Positions 14,736 through 28,006 of a DNA stretch of 60,000 nt are shown in pieces. The notes below the pieces were generated by a model, which was given only the letters and a program-made list of their open reading frames with translations, did not search any database and was not told the origin of the DNA. Both the position numbers and the translations under genes were made by a program. This stretch comes from Neocallimastix lanati (nom. inval.) (Eukaryota > Neocallimastigomycota > Neocallimastigomycetes > Neocallimastigales > Neocallimastigaceae), in the NCBI GenBank assembly GCA_016946835.1, contig JACVTC010000010.1:1612501-1672500 (forward strand). The letters run 5' to 3'. The stretch's first letter is position 1, and every line of letters begins with the position of its first letter.

Positions 14736-15322
14736 ATAATAAAAAGAGTATTTAATAATAATAATAATAAATAATAATTTTATTTTATGTTAGCCAAGTA
14801 CAAAAATAATAAAATAAATAAAAAATAGTAAAAAAATTATATTAAGTTATAAAGTTAATATAGCTTTTATCTTTTATTTTTTTTTTTTTTTTTTTTGCCA
14901 GGTTGAAACATTTGAAATACGCCACAAATTATGTTTAATAAGAAATTAAAAAAAGTTTTTTTTTTTTTTTTTTTCTTTGACTCTTTTTAATTAAACATAT
15001 ATAAAAAAATAATAAATATAAAATAATAAAATAATAATTAATAATTTTAATAATTAATAATAAAATGAGTATTTATTAATAAATAATAAATAATTAATAA
15101 TAAAAAAGAGTATTTAATAAATAATAAATAATAAATAGTAAATAATTGAATAATAAATATTGAATATCATTATTAGGTAAATGCTTTTATTTTATAGAGT
15201 ATATAATAATTAAATAAAAGAAAAAAGAAAAAGAGAGAAATAAAAAGTCAGTTTTATGAAAAAAAAATCAAAATTAGTTAATTGATATAAAAATAAAAAT
15301 ATTATCCACAGTTGTGAAGTTA

Positions 15323-15370
<48 letters not shown>

Positions 15371-17040
15371 ATATAGCAAATAAATAAATGAATGGTAATC
15401 TAATATAAATATGATATTAGTTAAAGTCATGAATAATAATAATAACAATAATAATAAAATAGAAGAAGAAAAAAAAACAATTTCAGCTATGAAGTTAAAG
15501 GTTGTACCAAATTTTTATTGGTTTAATTTCTGGTGATCCTGCCCAAAAAAAATTTAATTTTTTTTTTTTTTTCTTCTTTCTAATGGGTGATAAAATGAAT
15601 TCTTTAATTTTTTAAAGTTAAAAGAAAAAAAAAAGTTTTTTTTTTTAGAGGATAAGAAAGAAAGCAGGCAATCTTTCGAAATGCAACCATTTCAAATAGA
15701 TATTAATACAATAAATAAGATAGATATGGAGGAATATGACAAAAATAAGTAATAGAGACAAAAACAATATTATTAAATAAATATAAATAAAATTAAATAT
15801 AAGGATAATATTAATATATAAATATAAAAAATATTAAATATAAATGATATTAAATATAATAATATATATATATATATGTAGATAATATAAATATAAATAT
15901 AAATATAAATATAAATATAAATATAAATATAAATAATATATATGAATATAAATATAAATATATTATATTTATATATTAAATATAAAAATAAATCATTAAA
16001 TTCTTTTTTTTTTTTTGATCCTTTGTTAATTTATTAATGTTTAAAAAAAATATATATAAATATATATAAATATATATAAATATATATACGTATCTATTTA
16101 AATTATAAATTCAGTGCCGATACAAATCACCTTTTCATCCTTATTTCTATTTAAACCAAAGGACATCAAATGCATTTATCAGATAGAATGAAATAAATAA
16201 TAAAAGTTATAGTCATGATATTAATAAATAATAACAAATAACAATAAATAGTATGATTATTATATCATTATAATTATGATTATTATTATTTTTATTACCT
16301 TAGAGATACAATATAATTAGAATAATGGACGAAAGAAATAAAAAGTTAAATCGAAAATTAATAATAAAATAATAAAATAATAAAATAATAAAATATTTGA
16401 AATATTTCAAATTTTAATTATTCTTAATTAATAAAATAATTATTACTATTTAGTCCATGATATATTCATAATATATTATATAAATATATAATAATTAATA
16501 GATAATATATTTATATATATTAAGTTTTATATTTATGAATTTCTTTTTTTAAATATAACTAATATATTAAAATAAATAGAAATAGCAATAATTATAATAT
16601 ATTAAATAATTAAATAATAAATAATTGAATAATAATAATAAATAAATAAGTATTAAATATTAATAGATAATAAAATATTAATTAATAATAAAATGATAAA
16701 ATAATAATTAATAATTCAGAAAATCTTTTTTTTTTCTTATTTTTCTTTTTTTTTTTTTTTTTTTTATTGTTATTTTCATTTTTTTTTTCATTTTTTTTGT
16801 TCTTATTTTGTTGACTTGTTCTTTAATTTATTTTATTGTTTGTGTGTGGGAGATGTTCTTTCTTTTTCATTTCTCATATGTAGATTAGCCTATAATTTAA
16901 ATAAAATTATAGAAGGTGGAGTGGTTGGTTGGCTGGTTGAGATTATATATGATGAGTAATCATTGATTTAATATTAAAGAATACAAGATACAAGATACAA
17001 AATATTAAATATTAAAAAAAAAAAAAAAAAAGGAACAAAA
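14736..17040. other. Gene-free A+T-rich DNA
   Basis: No coding or RNA features are recognised. It has (AAAT)n around 15326-15375, ATATAA runs around 15890-15960, and a few less biased patches near 15480-15560 and 15655-15690 that I could not assign to a gene. Confidence 0.6.
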
Positions 17041-17370
17041 TATAAAATATTAAACAAATAATAAATAAATAATAAATAATAAAATATTAAACTAATAAAT
17101 AATAAATAAATAATAAATAATAAATAAATAATAAATAATAAATAATAAATAATAAATAAATAATAAATAATAAATAATAAATAATAAATAATAAATAATA
17201 AATAATAAATAATAAATAAATAATAAATAATAAATAATAAATAATAAATAATAAATAAATAATAAATAATAAATAATAAATAATAAATAATAAATAATAA
17301 ATAATAAATAATAACTAATAACTAATAACTAATAAATAATAAATAATAAATAATAAAATAATAAATATTC
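17041..17370. repeat. AAT/AAAT mixed microsatellite
   Basis: A continuous array of AATAAT and AAATAAAT words of about 320 bases, with ACTAAT variants near 17310-17335. It is not coding. Confidence 0.85.
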
Positions 17371-18059
17371 AATATTAAACAATACAACATAGAGATATAG
17401 ATATTAAATAATGATATTAAATAATCAATATATATTATATATATAACATAAACATTAAATATATACAATAGTGTAAATATTAAATATAGAATGAAAGAAT
17501 AAAGTAGAAATATAAACATAAATAGGAATATAAACATAAATAGGAATATAAACATAAATAGGAATATAAACATAAATATATTAGAAGGACTTTATACATC
17601 AATATTAAGTAATATTCAGTAGGAATATAAACATGAATATATACATAAATAAGAATATAAACATGAATATAAAGTAACATAAATATATTATAAAATAATT
17701 AATGATATACTTTTATGGATTACTTTTTTTTTTTTTGTTTTCTTTTTGTTTACATTAATACATAGACCTATTTATTATGTTTAATTAAAGTGGGGGAAAA
17801 GGAAAAAAATAGGGATGACTTTACTATTCAGGTTCCTCCATAGAGTGGTGTGATTCCCATTTTTAGTCATTCTATACTACTACTAAAGAATAGCTCATAA
17901 CACCACTCACTACTTATGGCAAAAGCCATGGAGTAATATGTATGAATGAATAAAACCATATTGTAAGCAATCATATGAAAAACTTAATATGTATTATTAT
18001 TTTATCTTTATCTATTATTATAACTATATTGGTAGTAATACATAATAAACAATAAATAG
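17371..18059. other. Gene-free DNA with one mixed-composition patch
   Basis: It includes a repeated AAACATAAATAGGAATATA phrase (17510-17680). A mixed-composition patch at about 17790-17950 contains two facing words, CCATAGAGTGGTGT and ACACCACTCACTACTTATGG, which form an imperfect inverted repeat. No gene is recognised. Confidence 0.5.
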
Positions 18060-18600
18060 TAAACAATAGATAATAATAATAAATAATAAATAATAATAGT
18101 AAATAATAATAAACAATAGATAATAATAATAATAATAATAATAATAAATGATTAATAATTACTTTTATTTAGTAATAAATAACGGTAATAAATAGTAAAT
18201 AATAAATAATAAATTGTAAATAATAAATCAATAGTAAATAGTAAATAATAAATAATAAATAATAAATAATAATAATAAATAATAATAATAAATAATAAAA
18301 ATAAATAGTAAAATAAATAGTAAATAATAATAAATAATAATAAATTATAATAAATAATAAGTAATAATAAATAATAAATAATAATAAATTATAATAAATA
18401 ATAAGTAATAATAAATAACAATAAATAATAATAAATAATAATAAATAATTATAGTAAATAATAGTAAATAATAACGAAAGTAAATAATAAATAATAATAA
18501 AAAAGTAAATAATAAATAATAATAAATAGTAATAAATAATAGTAAATAATAATAAATAGTAATAAATAATAGTAAATAATAATAAAAGTAAATAATATAT
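18060..18600. repeat. Interrupted AAT/AGT triplet microsatellite
   Basis: Over 500 bases of AAT triplets with AGT and AAC interruptions. The 144-codon reverse-strand frame is only Y/I/L/F and is a by-product of the array. Confidence 0.85.
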
Positions 18601-19780
18601 CATAACACAATCATTATTAACTATTATATTATTGTTAATAAAAAAAAAAAAAAAAATCGAAACTAAATATATATATATATATATTATTGGATTATATTTT
18701 TGACAACTTGTAGTTATTTCACAAAGACTAATATATATATATATATATATTATTTTTTTTATTCATTTATAGGTATAGGATAACTAAGGATATTAATAAT
18801 AATATTATTATTATTAATAGTAAAAAAAAAAAAAAAAAAAAAAAAGAGGAAGAAGTGAAAACACCTAAAGAATATTACATATTTATTATTTATTATATAT
18901 TTCCTTATTTTATATTCTTTAATACTAAATAGTATTTATTTATTTTTAATTATTTAATATTCAATATTTATTATTAAATTTTTATTATTATTAATTAATA
19001 AATTTTATTGCCTATCATTTATTTATATTTATATTTTAGTTTATCAATAATATTATATTATAGAATCATATAAATGCTGATCAGAAAGTATGGATTAGTA
19101 AAATAAAATAAAAATTAGAATATTTATATATTTAAAAAAGGAATATTTATAGATATATCATTTATTATTTTAATTTTTTTTTAATTATTTATTAAAATAA
19201 TAATAGTAATAATAATAATAAATAATAAATAATAATAATAGATACTATATAATTTTTAAATAATTTTAATTAATATTAATGATATTTTTTTTCTTGTTTT
19301 TTTCTCCCTCTCTCCATAGACTATGAAATTGAAATAATAAAAATAAATAAACCATATAATATGTAGATATTAAAAATTAAAGCCTCATTTTTTTTTTTGA
19401 TATTTCAAAAATTAAACTACTTTGTTAAGGACTAAATCAAAAAAGTTAAATAAAGAAAACTTTTTTTTGTTTTCATTAATAATTGATAATCATAGACAAT
19501 TCAGAAGGAATCAATAACAAATAGTCTCAGTGAAACTTAAAAACCATTAATAAAAATAATTTAATGGTTTATTTATTAATATATATAATTAATAATTCAC
19601 TTGAAAATAATCAAATGTTTAATTCATTTGGATATTATTCTATTTTATTTTATATTTATATATGTAGTTCTTTATATATATTATATAAAACTAATTTAAA
19701 AGTTTTTACTTTTAAAAAATTTTAATTATAAAAATATATAATATATATTTATATTTTATTTTATATAATATATTAATTTT
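18601..19780. other. Gene-free A+T-rich DNA
   Basis: Nothing recognisable: TA runs, homopolymers and short AAT arrays. Confidence 0.55.
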
Positions 19781-20260
19781 CAATAGATGATACCCTATAA
19801 AAAAAATTTTTTTTTTTTTTATTTTAATTTGTATAATAATACATAATTTTTGTAGGTTGATGAGGATATGGATGATACCTTAAAATCAAGAATTGTTACA
19901 TCTGTTAGATGATATGGATAATACCTTACAAATTTAAAATAATATTTAGAGTATATAATATTTAAAAAAAAAAAAAAAATTTTTTTTTCCGTAAGTAAAT
20001 GAAAAGAATGATACCAAAAATATAGAAAGGTTACATATTTTTCAATGAAATGGATGATACCTTTATAATGCTAATGGTCATAATGAAAAAAAAAAAAAAA
20101 AAGATTTTCTGTAATAATACATCATCTTCGGTACGCAATTATTATAAATTATAATGGATGATACCTTTTACATAAAAAAATAATAAAAATAAAAAAAAGA
20201 AAAAGATAATATATATCTAATTAATAACCTTATTTAGTATCATCAATGGATGACATAATA
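19781..20260. repeat. Interspersed GGATGATACC repeat cluster
   Basis: The word GATGATACC or a close variant occurs near 19786, 19871, 19918 (as GGATAATACC), 20008, 20052 and 20157. A partial form, ATGGATGACATA, lies near 20247. All copies are on the plus strand and about 45-105 bases apart. Most are followed by a T-rich or A-rich stretch. It could be a decayed tandem repeat with a unit near 100 bases and half-units near 45. No function can be assigned. Confidence 0.5.
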
Positions 20261-21184
20261 TAATATAAATATTAATATATAATGAATAAAATGAATGGAA
20301 GAATATATATATATAATAAAGTATATCAAATAGTATATTGTAGTCAAACTAAAATATTTGGATAAATAATATTTAAATACAAATATAATATACATAGTAA
20401 ATAGAATACATACAAATTATTAATATACGAATCTTATATATAGAAATACATATAATAAATAATAAATACAATACCAATAAATATTAGAAATATAATACAT
20501 AAATATAATACATTTAAATATAAATCTTATTAATTAAAATATAAAAATATATATAAAATACATAAATATGAATATATTACATTAATATACATAAATATTG
20601 GAGTAGACGTAAAATATGATTAAATATTATATATATAACCTTTTATATATTTAATTTTAGAAACTATAATATATCAATATAATACATAGATATCATAAAG
20701 GAATAATATATATTAATATAAATATATGTGAATATACATAAATATATACAAATATACATAAATATATATAAATAGATATAAATAGAACAAATATTATAAA
20801 TAATAAATATAAAAATATCAATAATTACACATTAACTGTCAAAATAAATATTAATATAAAATATATAATATATATATAATTGTATGTATAATTTAAATAT
20901 AAATCTTATTAAATAATAATATCAATATTAAATATCAATAATATATATATATAAAATATAAAATAAATTACTGAGGAAAAATTATTATTATATAAAATAA
21001 TGATAATAATGAATATATATAAATTAATATAGGATATAGAGGATGTTTTTTTAATTAATGAATGATAAACTCTTAAGTAAATTTATTAAATATAGTAGTC
21101 ACCATATTATAAAATATGTAAAATCATTGTTTTAAGAAATAGTACTAAATTTTGTTGCATTAAGATTCATGTTTAATAGTAACA

Positions 21185-21217
<33 letters not shown>

Positions 21218-21949
21218 GGTGTAAAAATATAATATTAATATAATATTATTTGATATGGATAATGTATAGTTATTATAATGTATTATGCCTTAATAATTTA
21301 TTTATTTAATTTATTTATTATTATTATTATTTTTTATTAATTTATTTAATTTATTAATAATTCTTCATTAGGAAAAATAATAATAATAATAATACTAAAT
21401 AAATAATAAATAATAATGGAAATAATTGTAATTATTATTTTTAAAAAATTTATTAAATATCTTTTTTTTTATTTCAATAGATTGAGGAATAAATTCTATT
21501 TGTTCATATTAAATATAAATATATTTAAAATAAAAAAAAAAAAGAAAAAAAGAAAAGAAATTGTTATTTTAATCAGGTCAGTTTTTATTTTTATTTTTTT
21601 TATTCTTATTTTCTTTTTATTCTCTATTATATATATGTGTATATTAATTAATAGTTTTTTTTTATTAGTATAATTTTTATTTATTACTATTATTATATTA
21701 TTATTATATTATTATTTTAAAATAAATTCAAAAACATTAATATATCATATTTTTTCTTTTTTTCTTATTTTTCTAAATCTATATATAATTAAAATTTATG
21801 ACGGTAGTGGTTAGCAGGTAACCTCTTTTCTTTTCTTTTTGTTTTTTATGTAAAAAAAAAAAAAAAAAATTATATGTATGCATATAGGGTATATAATAGG
21901 TATGCTTTTTTTTTTTTTTTTTTTTTTTATAATTAATTTAATAAAAGTT
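20261..21949. other. Gene-free A+T-rich DNA
   Basis: Long ATATAAATA-type sequence without coding signal. The 85-residue plus-strand ORF at 21416-21673 is I/F/K-rich, low-complexity and not credible as a gene. Confidence 0.55.
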
Positions 21950-21952
21950 TCT

Positions 21953-22200
21953 TGAGTTAATGGGCCCTATGATATTATTACGGATAGAGGTTCACAGTTC
22001 ACTCGTAAACTGTGAACTGTGAACACAAAAAAGGCAAGAATTTCTATTCTTATTAAATATTAAATCGAAAATAGCTACCACTGACCACCATGAAACCGTA
22101 GGTCAAGTTGAACGATGCAATTCTTACATCGAACAATACCTTCACTGCTTCTCAAGATCTTTCTATCATGATGATTGGGATCGCTTAATTATAATACAAG
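21953..22200 (+). pseudogene. Ty3/gypsy integrase core relic
   Basis: Two pieces of a Ty3/gypsy integrase catalytic core can be read on the plus strand. The first is GPYDIITDRGSQFTRK at about 21962-22010, holding the second catalytic Asp. The second is HHETVGQVERCNSYIEQY followed by DDWDRL at about 22084-22190, corresponding to the HP-x-G-x-x-ER region with the catalytic Glu. Between them the frame is broken, with a perfect inverted repeat and a short A-rich run. There are no LTRs, start or full frame, so this is a dead fragment. Composition is less A+T-biased than the neighbours, as expected for former coding DNA. Confidence 0.75.
21990..22024. repeat. Perfect 13-bp inverted repeat (hairpin)
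   Basis: GTTCACAGTTCAC at 21990-22002 is followed by a 9-base loop and its exact reverse complement at 22012-22024. It lies inside the integrase relic at the point where the frame is lost. Confidence 0.85.
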
Positions 22201-22313
22201 TTCAAACAAGTTCAAAACAAGTTCCATAGTTTTTTTTGTTTTTATTTTTATTTTATTTATCACTAGTAGTTTCTTCATTTGGTCATTTTCTCTCTTATTT
22301 TTTTTTTTTTATG

Positions 22314-22781
22314 GATCATACATCTTATAATGGTTTCACACTTTCATATTACCTCAACTTTTTTTTTTTTCTTTTATTCGATGTCTCTGATCATAATTCA
22401 TATAAATTATCTCATGTATAAAAAGGTTCTTTTGTTAATGTTAAAAAAGGTAATCGAATGAAAAAAAAAAAAAAAAAAAGGAAGAGACCTTAGGATTCAA
22501 TATCTAACACTACCCCATCCTACTCTACCCTAATCATAATATTATAATATTTAAAGTCAGTCCATCCCCTTAAATGGAAGGTCGTTGATTTCCATTTCCT
22601 TTATTTTTTATTTTTCTTTTCTTATGATCAATTGATTGATCCATGAACTACTTAGTAAACATACTCCAATACAATACAATAAAAAAAAAAAAAAAAAAGA
22701 TTCCACACACACACTCTCTCTTTTCTTTTTTCTTTTTTTTTTTATTATTTATTTATTTTTATTTTATTATTTATTTCATTT

Positions 22782-22818
<37 letters not shown>

Positions 22819-23431
22819 GACGTGGACACTCATGAAACATAGGATAAATATAAAATGGATTAAAAAGGGAAAACATGGGTTTAAATATATATATTTTATA
22901 TAATTATATATATATATTTTATATAATTCATATAATTCATATACTTTATTTGTTCATTCATTCCTTAATTTTTTTTTTTTTTTACCTCTTTCGTATAATT
23001 ATAAATGTATCATCTCAGTATATATAATTTTTTTTTTTTGTTGTTTTTTTTGTTTTTTTTTGGGATCAAAAATGCTTCTTTTCTAATATATATTTTCCTT
23101 TGAAATAGTTTAAGGAATGCTCAATTATTTGTGTTTTCCCTTGAGGAACTTGAAAAATGAATTAATTCTCAACAACAATAAAAACAAAACACACCCGCTA
23201 TTTTAATTGGTCACTTAAAATATTGCCTTTTATCAAACTCTCTAATTGCATTCACAAGTATATATTTTTTTTTCTGATTGGACTGTTGCTACCTTAACCG
23301 GTAATACCTTTCCTTATTCATAAAAAAAAAAAAAAAAAAAAAAAAAAGAAACAAAGAGGTTATAAATTCTTCTTGTATTGATCAATACATCTTATAATAG
23401 AGTAATGGTTTCACACTTTTCATATTACTTC

Positions 23432-23482
<51 letters not shown>

Positions 23483-23880
23483 CGATGTCTCTGATACATA
23501 ATTCATATAAATTGTCTCATGTATAAAAAGGTTCTTTTGTTAATGTTAAAAAGTAATCGAATGAAAAAAAAAAAAAAAAAAAAAGGAAGAGACTTTAGGA
23601 TTCAATATTTAACGCTACCCTATCCTACTCTACCCTAATCATAATATTATAATATTTAAAGTCAGTCCATCCCCTCAAATGGAAGGTTGTTGATTTCCTT
23701 TATTTTTTATTTTCTTTTCTTATGATCAATTGATTGATCCATGAACTACTTAGTAAACATACTCCAATACAATACAATAAAATAAAAAAAAAAAGATTAC
23801 TCTCTCTCTCTCTCTTTTCTTTTTTCTTTTTTTTATTTATTATTTATTTATTTATTTTTATTTTATTATTTATTTCATTT

Positions 23881-23936
<56 letters not shown>

Positions 23937-24513
23937 CTTTTGGACGTGGACACTCAAGAAACATAGGATAAATATAAAATGGATTAAAAAGGGTCTACAT
24001 AGGTTTAAATATATATATTTTATATATATATATATATTTATAATTCATATAATTCATATACTTTATTTGTTCATTCATTCCTTAATTTTTTTTTTTACCT
24101 ATAATTATAAATGTATCATCTCAGTATATATATATTTTTTCTTTTTTTTTGTTTTTTGGGGATCAAAAATGCTTCTTTTCTAATATATATTTGCCTATGA
24201 AAAAGTTTAAAGAATGCTCTATTCTTTGTGTTTCCCTTGGGGAACTTGAAAAATAAATTAATTCTCAACAACAATAAAAATAAAACACACCCGCTATCTT
24301 AATTGGTGACTTAAAATATTGCCTTTTATCAAACTCTCTAATTGCATTCACAAGTATATTTTTTTTTCCTGATTGGACTGTTGCTACTTTAACCGGTAAT
24401 ACCTTTCCTTATTCATAAAAAAAAAAACAAAACAAAGAGGTTATAAATTCTTCTTGTATTGATCAATACATCTTAATAATAGAGTAATGGTTTCACTCAT
24501 TTCATATTACTTC

Positions 24514-24555
<42 letters not shown>

Positions 24556-25725
24556 CTTTTATACGATGTCTCTGATACATAATTCATATAAATTGTCTCA
24601 TGTATAAAAAGGTTCTTTTGTTAATGTTAAAAAAGGTAATCGAATGAAAAAAAAAAAAAAAAAAAAAAAAAGGAAGAGACTTTAGGATTCAATGTTTAAT
24701 GCTACCCCATCCTACTCTACCCTAATCATAATATTATAATATTTAAAGTCAGTCCATCCCCTCAAATGGAAGGTTGTTGATTTCCTTTATTTTTTATTTT
24801 TCTTTTCTTATGATCAATTGATTGATCCATGAACTACTTAGTAAACATACTCCAATACAATACAATAAAATAAAAAAAAAAAAAAAAAAGATTCCACACA
24901 CACATTCTCTCTTTTCTTTTTTCTTTTTTTTTATTATTTATTTATTTATTTTTATTTTACTTATTTATTTCATTTCATTTTTTTTTTTTTTTTTTTTTTT
25001 TGGACGTGGACACTCAAGAAACATAGGATAAATTTAAAATGGATTAAAAAGGGAAAACATGGGTTTAAATATATATATTTTATATATATATATAATTCAT
25101 ATAATTCATATAATTCATATACTTTATTTGTTCATTCATTCCTTAATTTTTTTTTTACCTATAATTATAAATGTATCATCTCAGTATATATAATTTTTTT
25201 CTTTTTTTTTTGTTTTTTTGGGATCAAAAATGCTTCTTTTCTAATATATATTTGCCTATGAAAAAGTTTAAAGAATGCTCTATTCTTTGTGTTTCCCTTG
25301 GGGAACTTGAAAAATAAATTAATTCTCAACAACAATAAAAATAAAACACACCCGCTATCTTAATTGGTGACTTAAAATATTGCCTTTTATCAAACTCTCT
25401 AATTGCATTCACAAGTATATTTTTTTTTTCTGATTGGACTGTTGCTACCTTAACCGGTAATACCTTTCCTTATTCATAAAAAAAAAAAAACAAAACAAAA
25501 AAAAAAAAAAAAACAAAGAGGTTATAAATTCTTCTTGTATTGATCAATACATCTTAATAATAGAGTAATGGTTTCACTCTTTTCATATTACCTCAACTTT
25601 TTTTTTTTTTTTTTTTTTTTCCTTTATACGATGTCTCTGATCATAATTCATATAAATTGTCTCATGTATAAAAGGTTCTTTTGTTAATGTTAAAAAGATA
25701 ATCGAATGAAAAAAAAAAAAAAAAA
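22314..25725. repeat. Tandem array of about 3.2 units of 1.07-1.08 kb
   Basis: The marker GATCAATACATCTTA (GATCATACATCTTA in the first unit) begins units at 22314, 23380, 24461 and 25542, giving spacings of 1066, 1081 and 1081 bases. The last unit is cut off near 25725. Within each unit the order is constant: CGATGTCTCTGAT, a block with CTACCCTAATCATAATATTA, a poly(T) tract of varying length, TGGACGTGGACACTC, AACACACCCGCTAT and AACCGGTAATACC. Units differ mainly in homopolymer length. At the start of the first unit the plus strand reads HTSYNGFTLSYYLN, resembling the integrase region just after the core of Ty3 elements. The array probably arose by amplification of a decayed gypsy segment. The repeated MIHELLSKHTPIQYNK frames are short and run into homopolymers, so I do not call them genes. 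Confidence 0.8.
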
Positions 25726-25856
25726 GATGGTCAAACACCTATTTGTAATACTAAATAAATGCAAGAATATTTTTTCCTCCCATAACTATTTCTCTATTTT
25801 TGGTGAATGAATTAAAATCTTAACAAGAATAATCTGTTTGCTGATGAAATGATTGA

Positions 25857-25894
<38 letters not shown>

Positions 25895-26151
25895 TACTTT
25901 AAATAAATTTTAGTAAATATATTAAAGTTTTTTTTTTTTTTTTTTTAAAAACATTTAGTTTTAACGATAATATTAAACCATTACCTCTGATTGTCCACAA
26001 TGTTGTCTCCTATCTTAATCAATTTTACTACTACTACTACTACTTAAATCATAAAATTTTATAATACTCATAAGAAACCTAAAAAAAAAGTAATTTTCGT
26101 TCCAATCTATATAAAAGTAAAACTTAATCTCACTAGGTTAATTATTATGTC

Positions 26152-26189
<38 letters not shown>

Positions 26190-26595
26190 AAATTATAAAC
26201 ATGGTTTGGCGTGGCCTTTAAGAAACTGGTTAAACCTTCTTATTCCTTCTTTTTTTTTTTTCTTCTCTCTACTATTATCAAATCTAAGGAAGGCTTTAAT
26301 ATTACTTTTTCTCCTTCTATTAAAGATCCATTAACTCATTTTTGACTGAGTATTTATAGGGAAATTTAGCTTCAGATATTAACAGGCCAATTAGTTTAAA
26401 TAGTAATTACTGAGAGGCTACTTTCATTCAAAATAAAAATCAGAAGATACCCTCTCAGTCATGGAAGTATGTATGAATAATCCTATTCATGATCTTCGAA
26501 ATTAGAAATTTAGAAAATGCTTGTTCCCGAATCGATGAAAAGTAATAGGGCTTCAGGGGTCATGATTGGTTATTCCCTTTTTGAATTAAGCAAAG

Positions 26596-26667
<72 letters not shown>

Positions 26668-27111
26668 GGTTTGAAACTAGACCACTAAACTCTCGTTCGA
26701 ACCAAGAAAAATATTATCAGGAGATTCAAAATTCATTAGATTCTTTGTGTAAAGTACAATTATTAACTATATGTTGGAAAAGATGTACTGGAAGGAGCAG
26801 TAATTGAGGTTCTTCTTTTCCTTTATCAGTTCGACGTTGACTCTCATGGTTGTGAAAGTCTTTTTTTTTTTTTTATTTTACTTATATCAATCAATGAGTA
26901 ATTCAAGGAAGCTACTAAAGCCTGGTATAGTATGTATTAGTTAAGGTAAATTCCACAAGGCTTACTATATATAAAACATTAGGTCCAGGGCACCTTAATA
27001 AAAGTTTTTTTTTTCTTTGAAAATAGTTTCATTTTTCCTCAGTATTGAATTACAAAGCTCATCTAAAACTAAAGTTTCATCAAAAAGGAGCATAAAAAAA
27101 TAGATAAAAAA

Positions 27112-27145
<34 letters not shown>

Positions 27146-27973
27146 TTAATTTTTATTTTTTTGGCAACAACCATAAAATGATGACTTTGGAAGAAAAATA
27201 TAAAAAAAAAAAAAAAAAAAAAAATTATCCAAGGAGATATATAATAGATCACCTTTTTTTTTTTACCATAACATGGACAACCTTTAGTTTAGGATAATTT
27301 TTTTTTCTGTTAACTCTACTACTTCTGAAAGTAATAGTTGGTATTATACTTATATACCCACAACCTTTAATCGTAATTTTTCTTTTTCAAATAAATCCCA
27401 GACTAAACTCAGTGAATTAACCATTAAGATTGAATAAGGTTCTTTGTATTGAATGAATTTTCGATTTATCCTAGCCAGTTCTTTTATTATCTTGTTTTGT
27501 AGTAATATCAGACTAATATACTTCAATAGCCTCTCTAAACTTTTTTTAATAATTCTTTTTTTTTTTTTTTTTTTTTTTTTTTTGGATTTTTCTATATAAA
27601 GTACGAGATTCTTTAGTCTAAGAATATTTACATATAGAAGAAATGTTTTTTTAATAAAGATTCTTTAATAATGCAATTAGAATTAATTCATTTAAAGAAG
27701 CACTTAGTTCACATTGACGAACAGAAACCAGTAGTAGGGAAAATAGGAAGGTCTTGAGAAAAGGCATTAGTACTAATAAATAAAATTCACTTTTTTTTTT
27801 TTTTTCAATGTAACTATTCTATGATAAAGTATTCTTTGATTTATTTATTTCATTATTAATTAAAGATTGAATACTTCTCCTAAGTAATTTTATTGGAACC
27901 AGGTAGAGGAGTCATAGTAAAATGGCTCTACTGATAATAAAAGAATGTAGAATATGTTGTTTTGTGGTTGTAG

Positions 27974-28006
<33 letters not shown>

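Noticed and set aside
17790-17950. Inverted repeat CCATAGAGTGGTGT / ACACCACTCACTACTTATGG as transposon ends
   Set aside because: The arms are imperfect, there is no target duplication, and nothing coding lies between.
18169-18603. 144-codon Y/I/L/F ORF that could pass for a membrane protein
   Set aside because: The composition follows directly from AAT/AGT triplets, and there is no charged loop or other protein-like feature.
19850-20170. C/D-box snoRNA cluster (GATGATA words)
   Set aside because: The words do not fit the RTGATGA C box, and no consistently spaced CTGA box follows.
22636-25031. Repeated MIHELLSKHTPIQYNK ORFs as a candidate gene family
   Set aside because: The shared part is short and soon enters homopolymer runs of differing length and frame. 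The repetition reflects the kilobase tandem array.
22314-25725. CRISPR or other prokaryotic-type array
   Set aside because: Units are about 1 kb with homopolymers and no short-repeat/spacer pattern, and the setting is eukaryotic.
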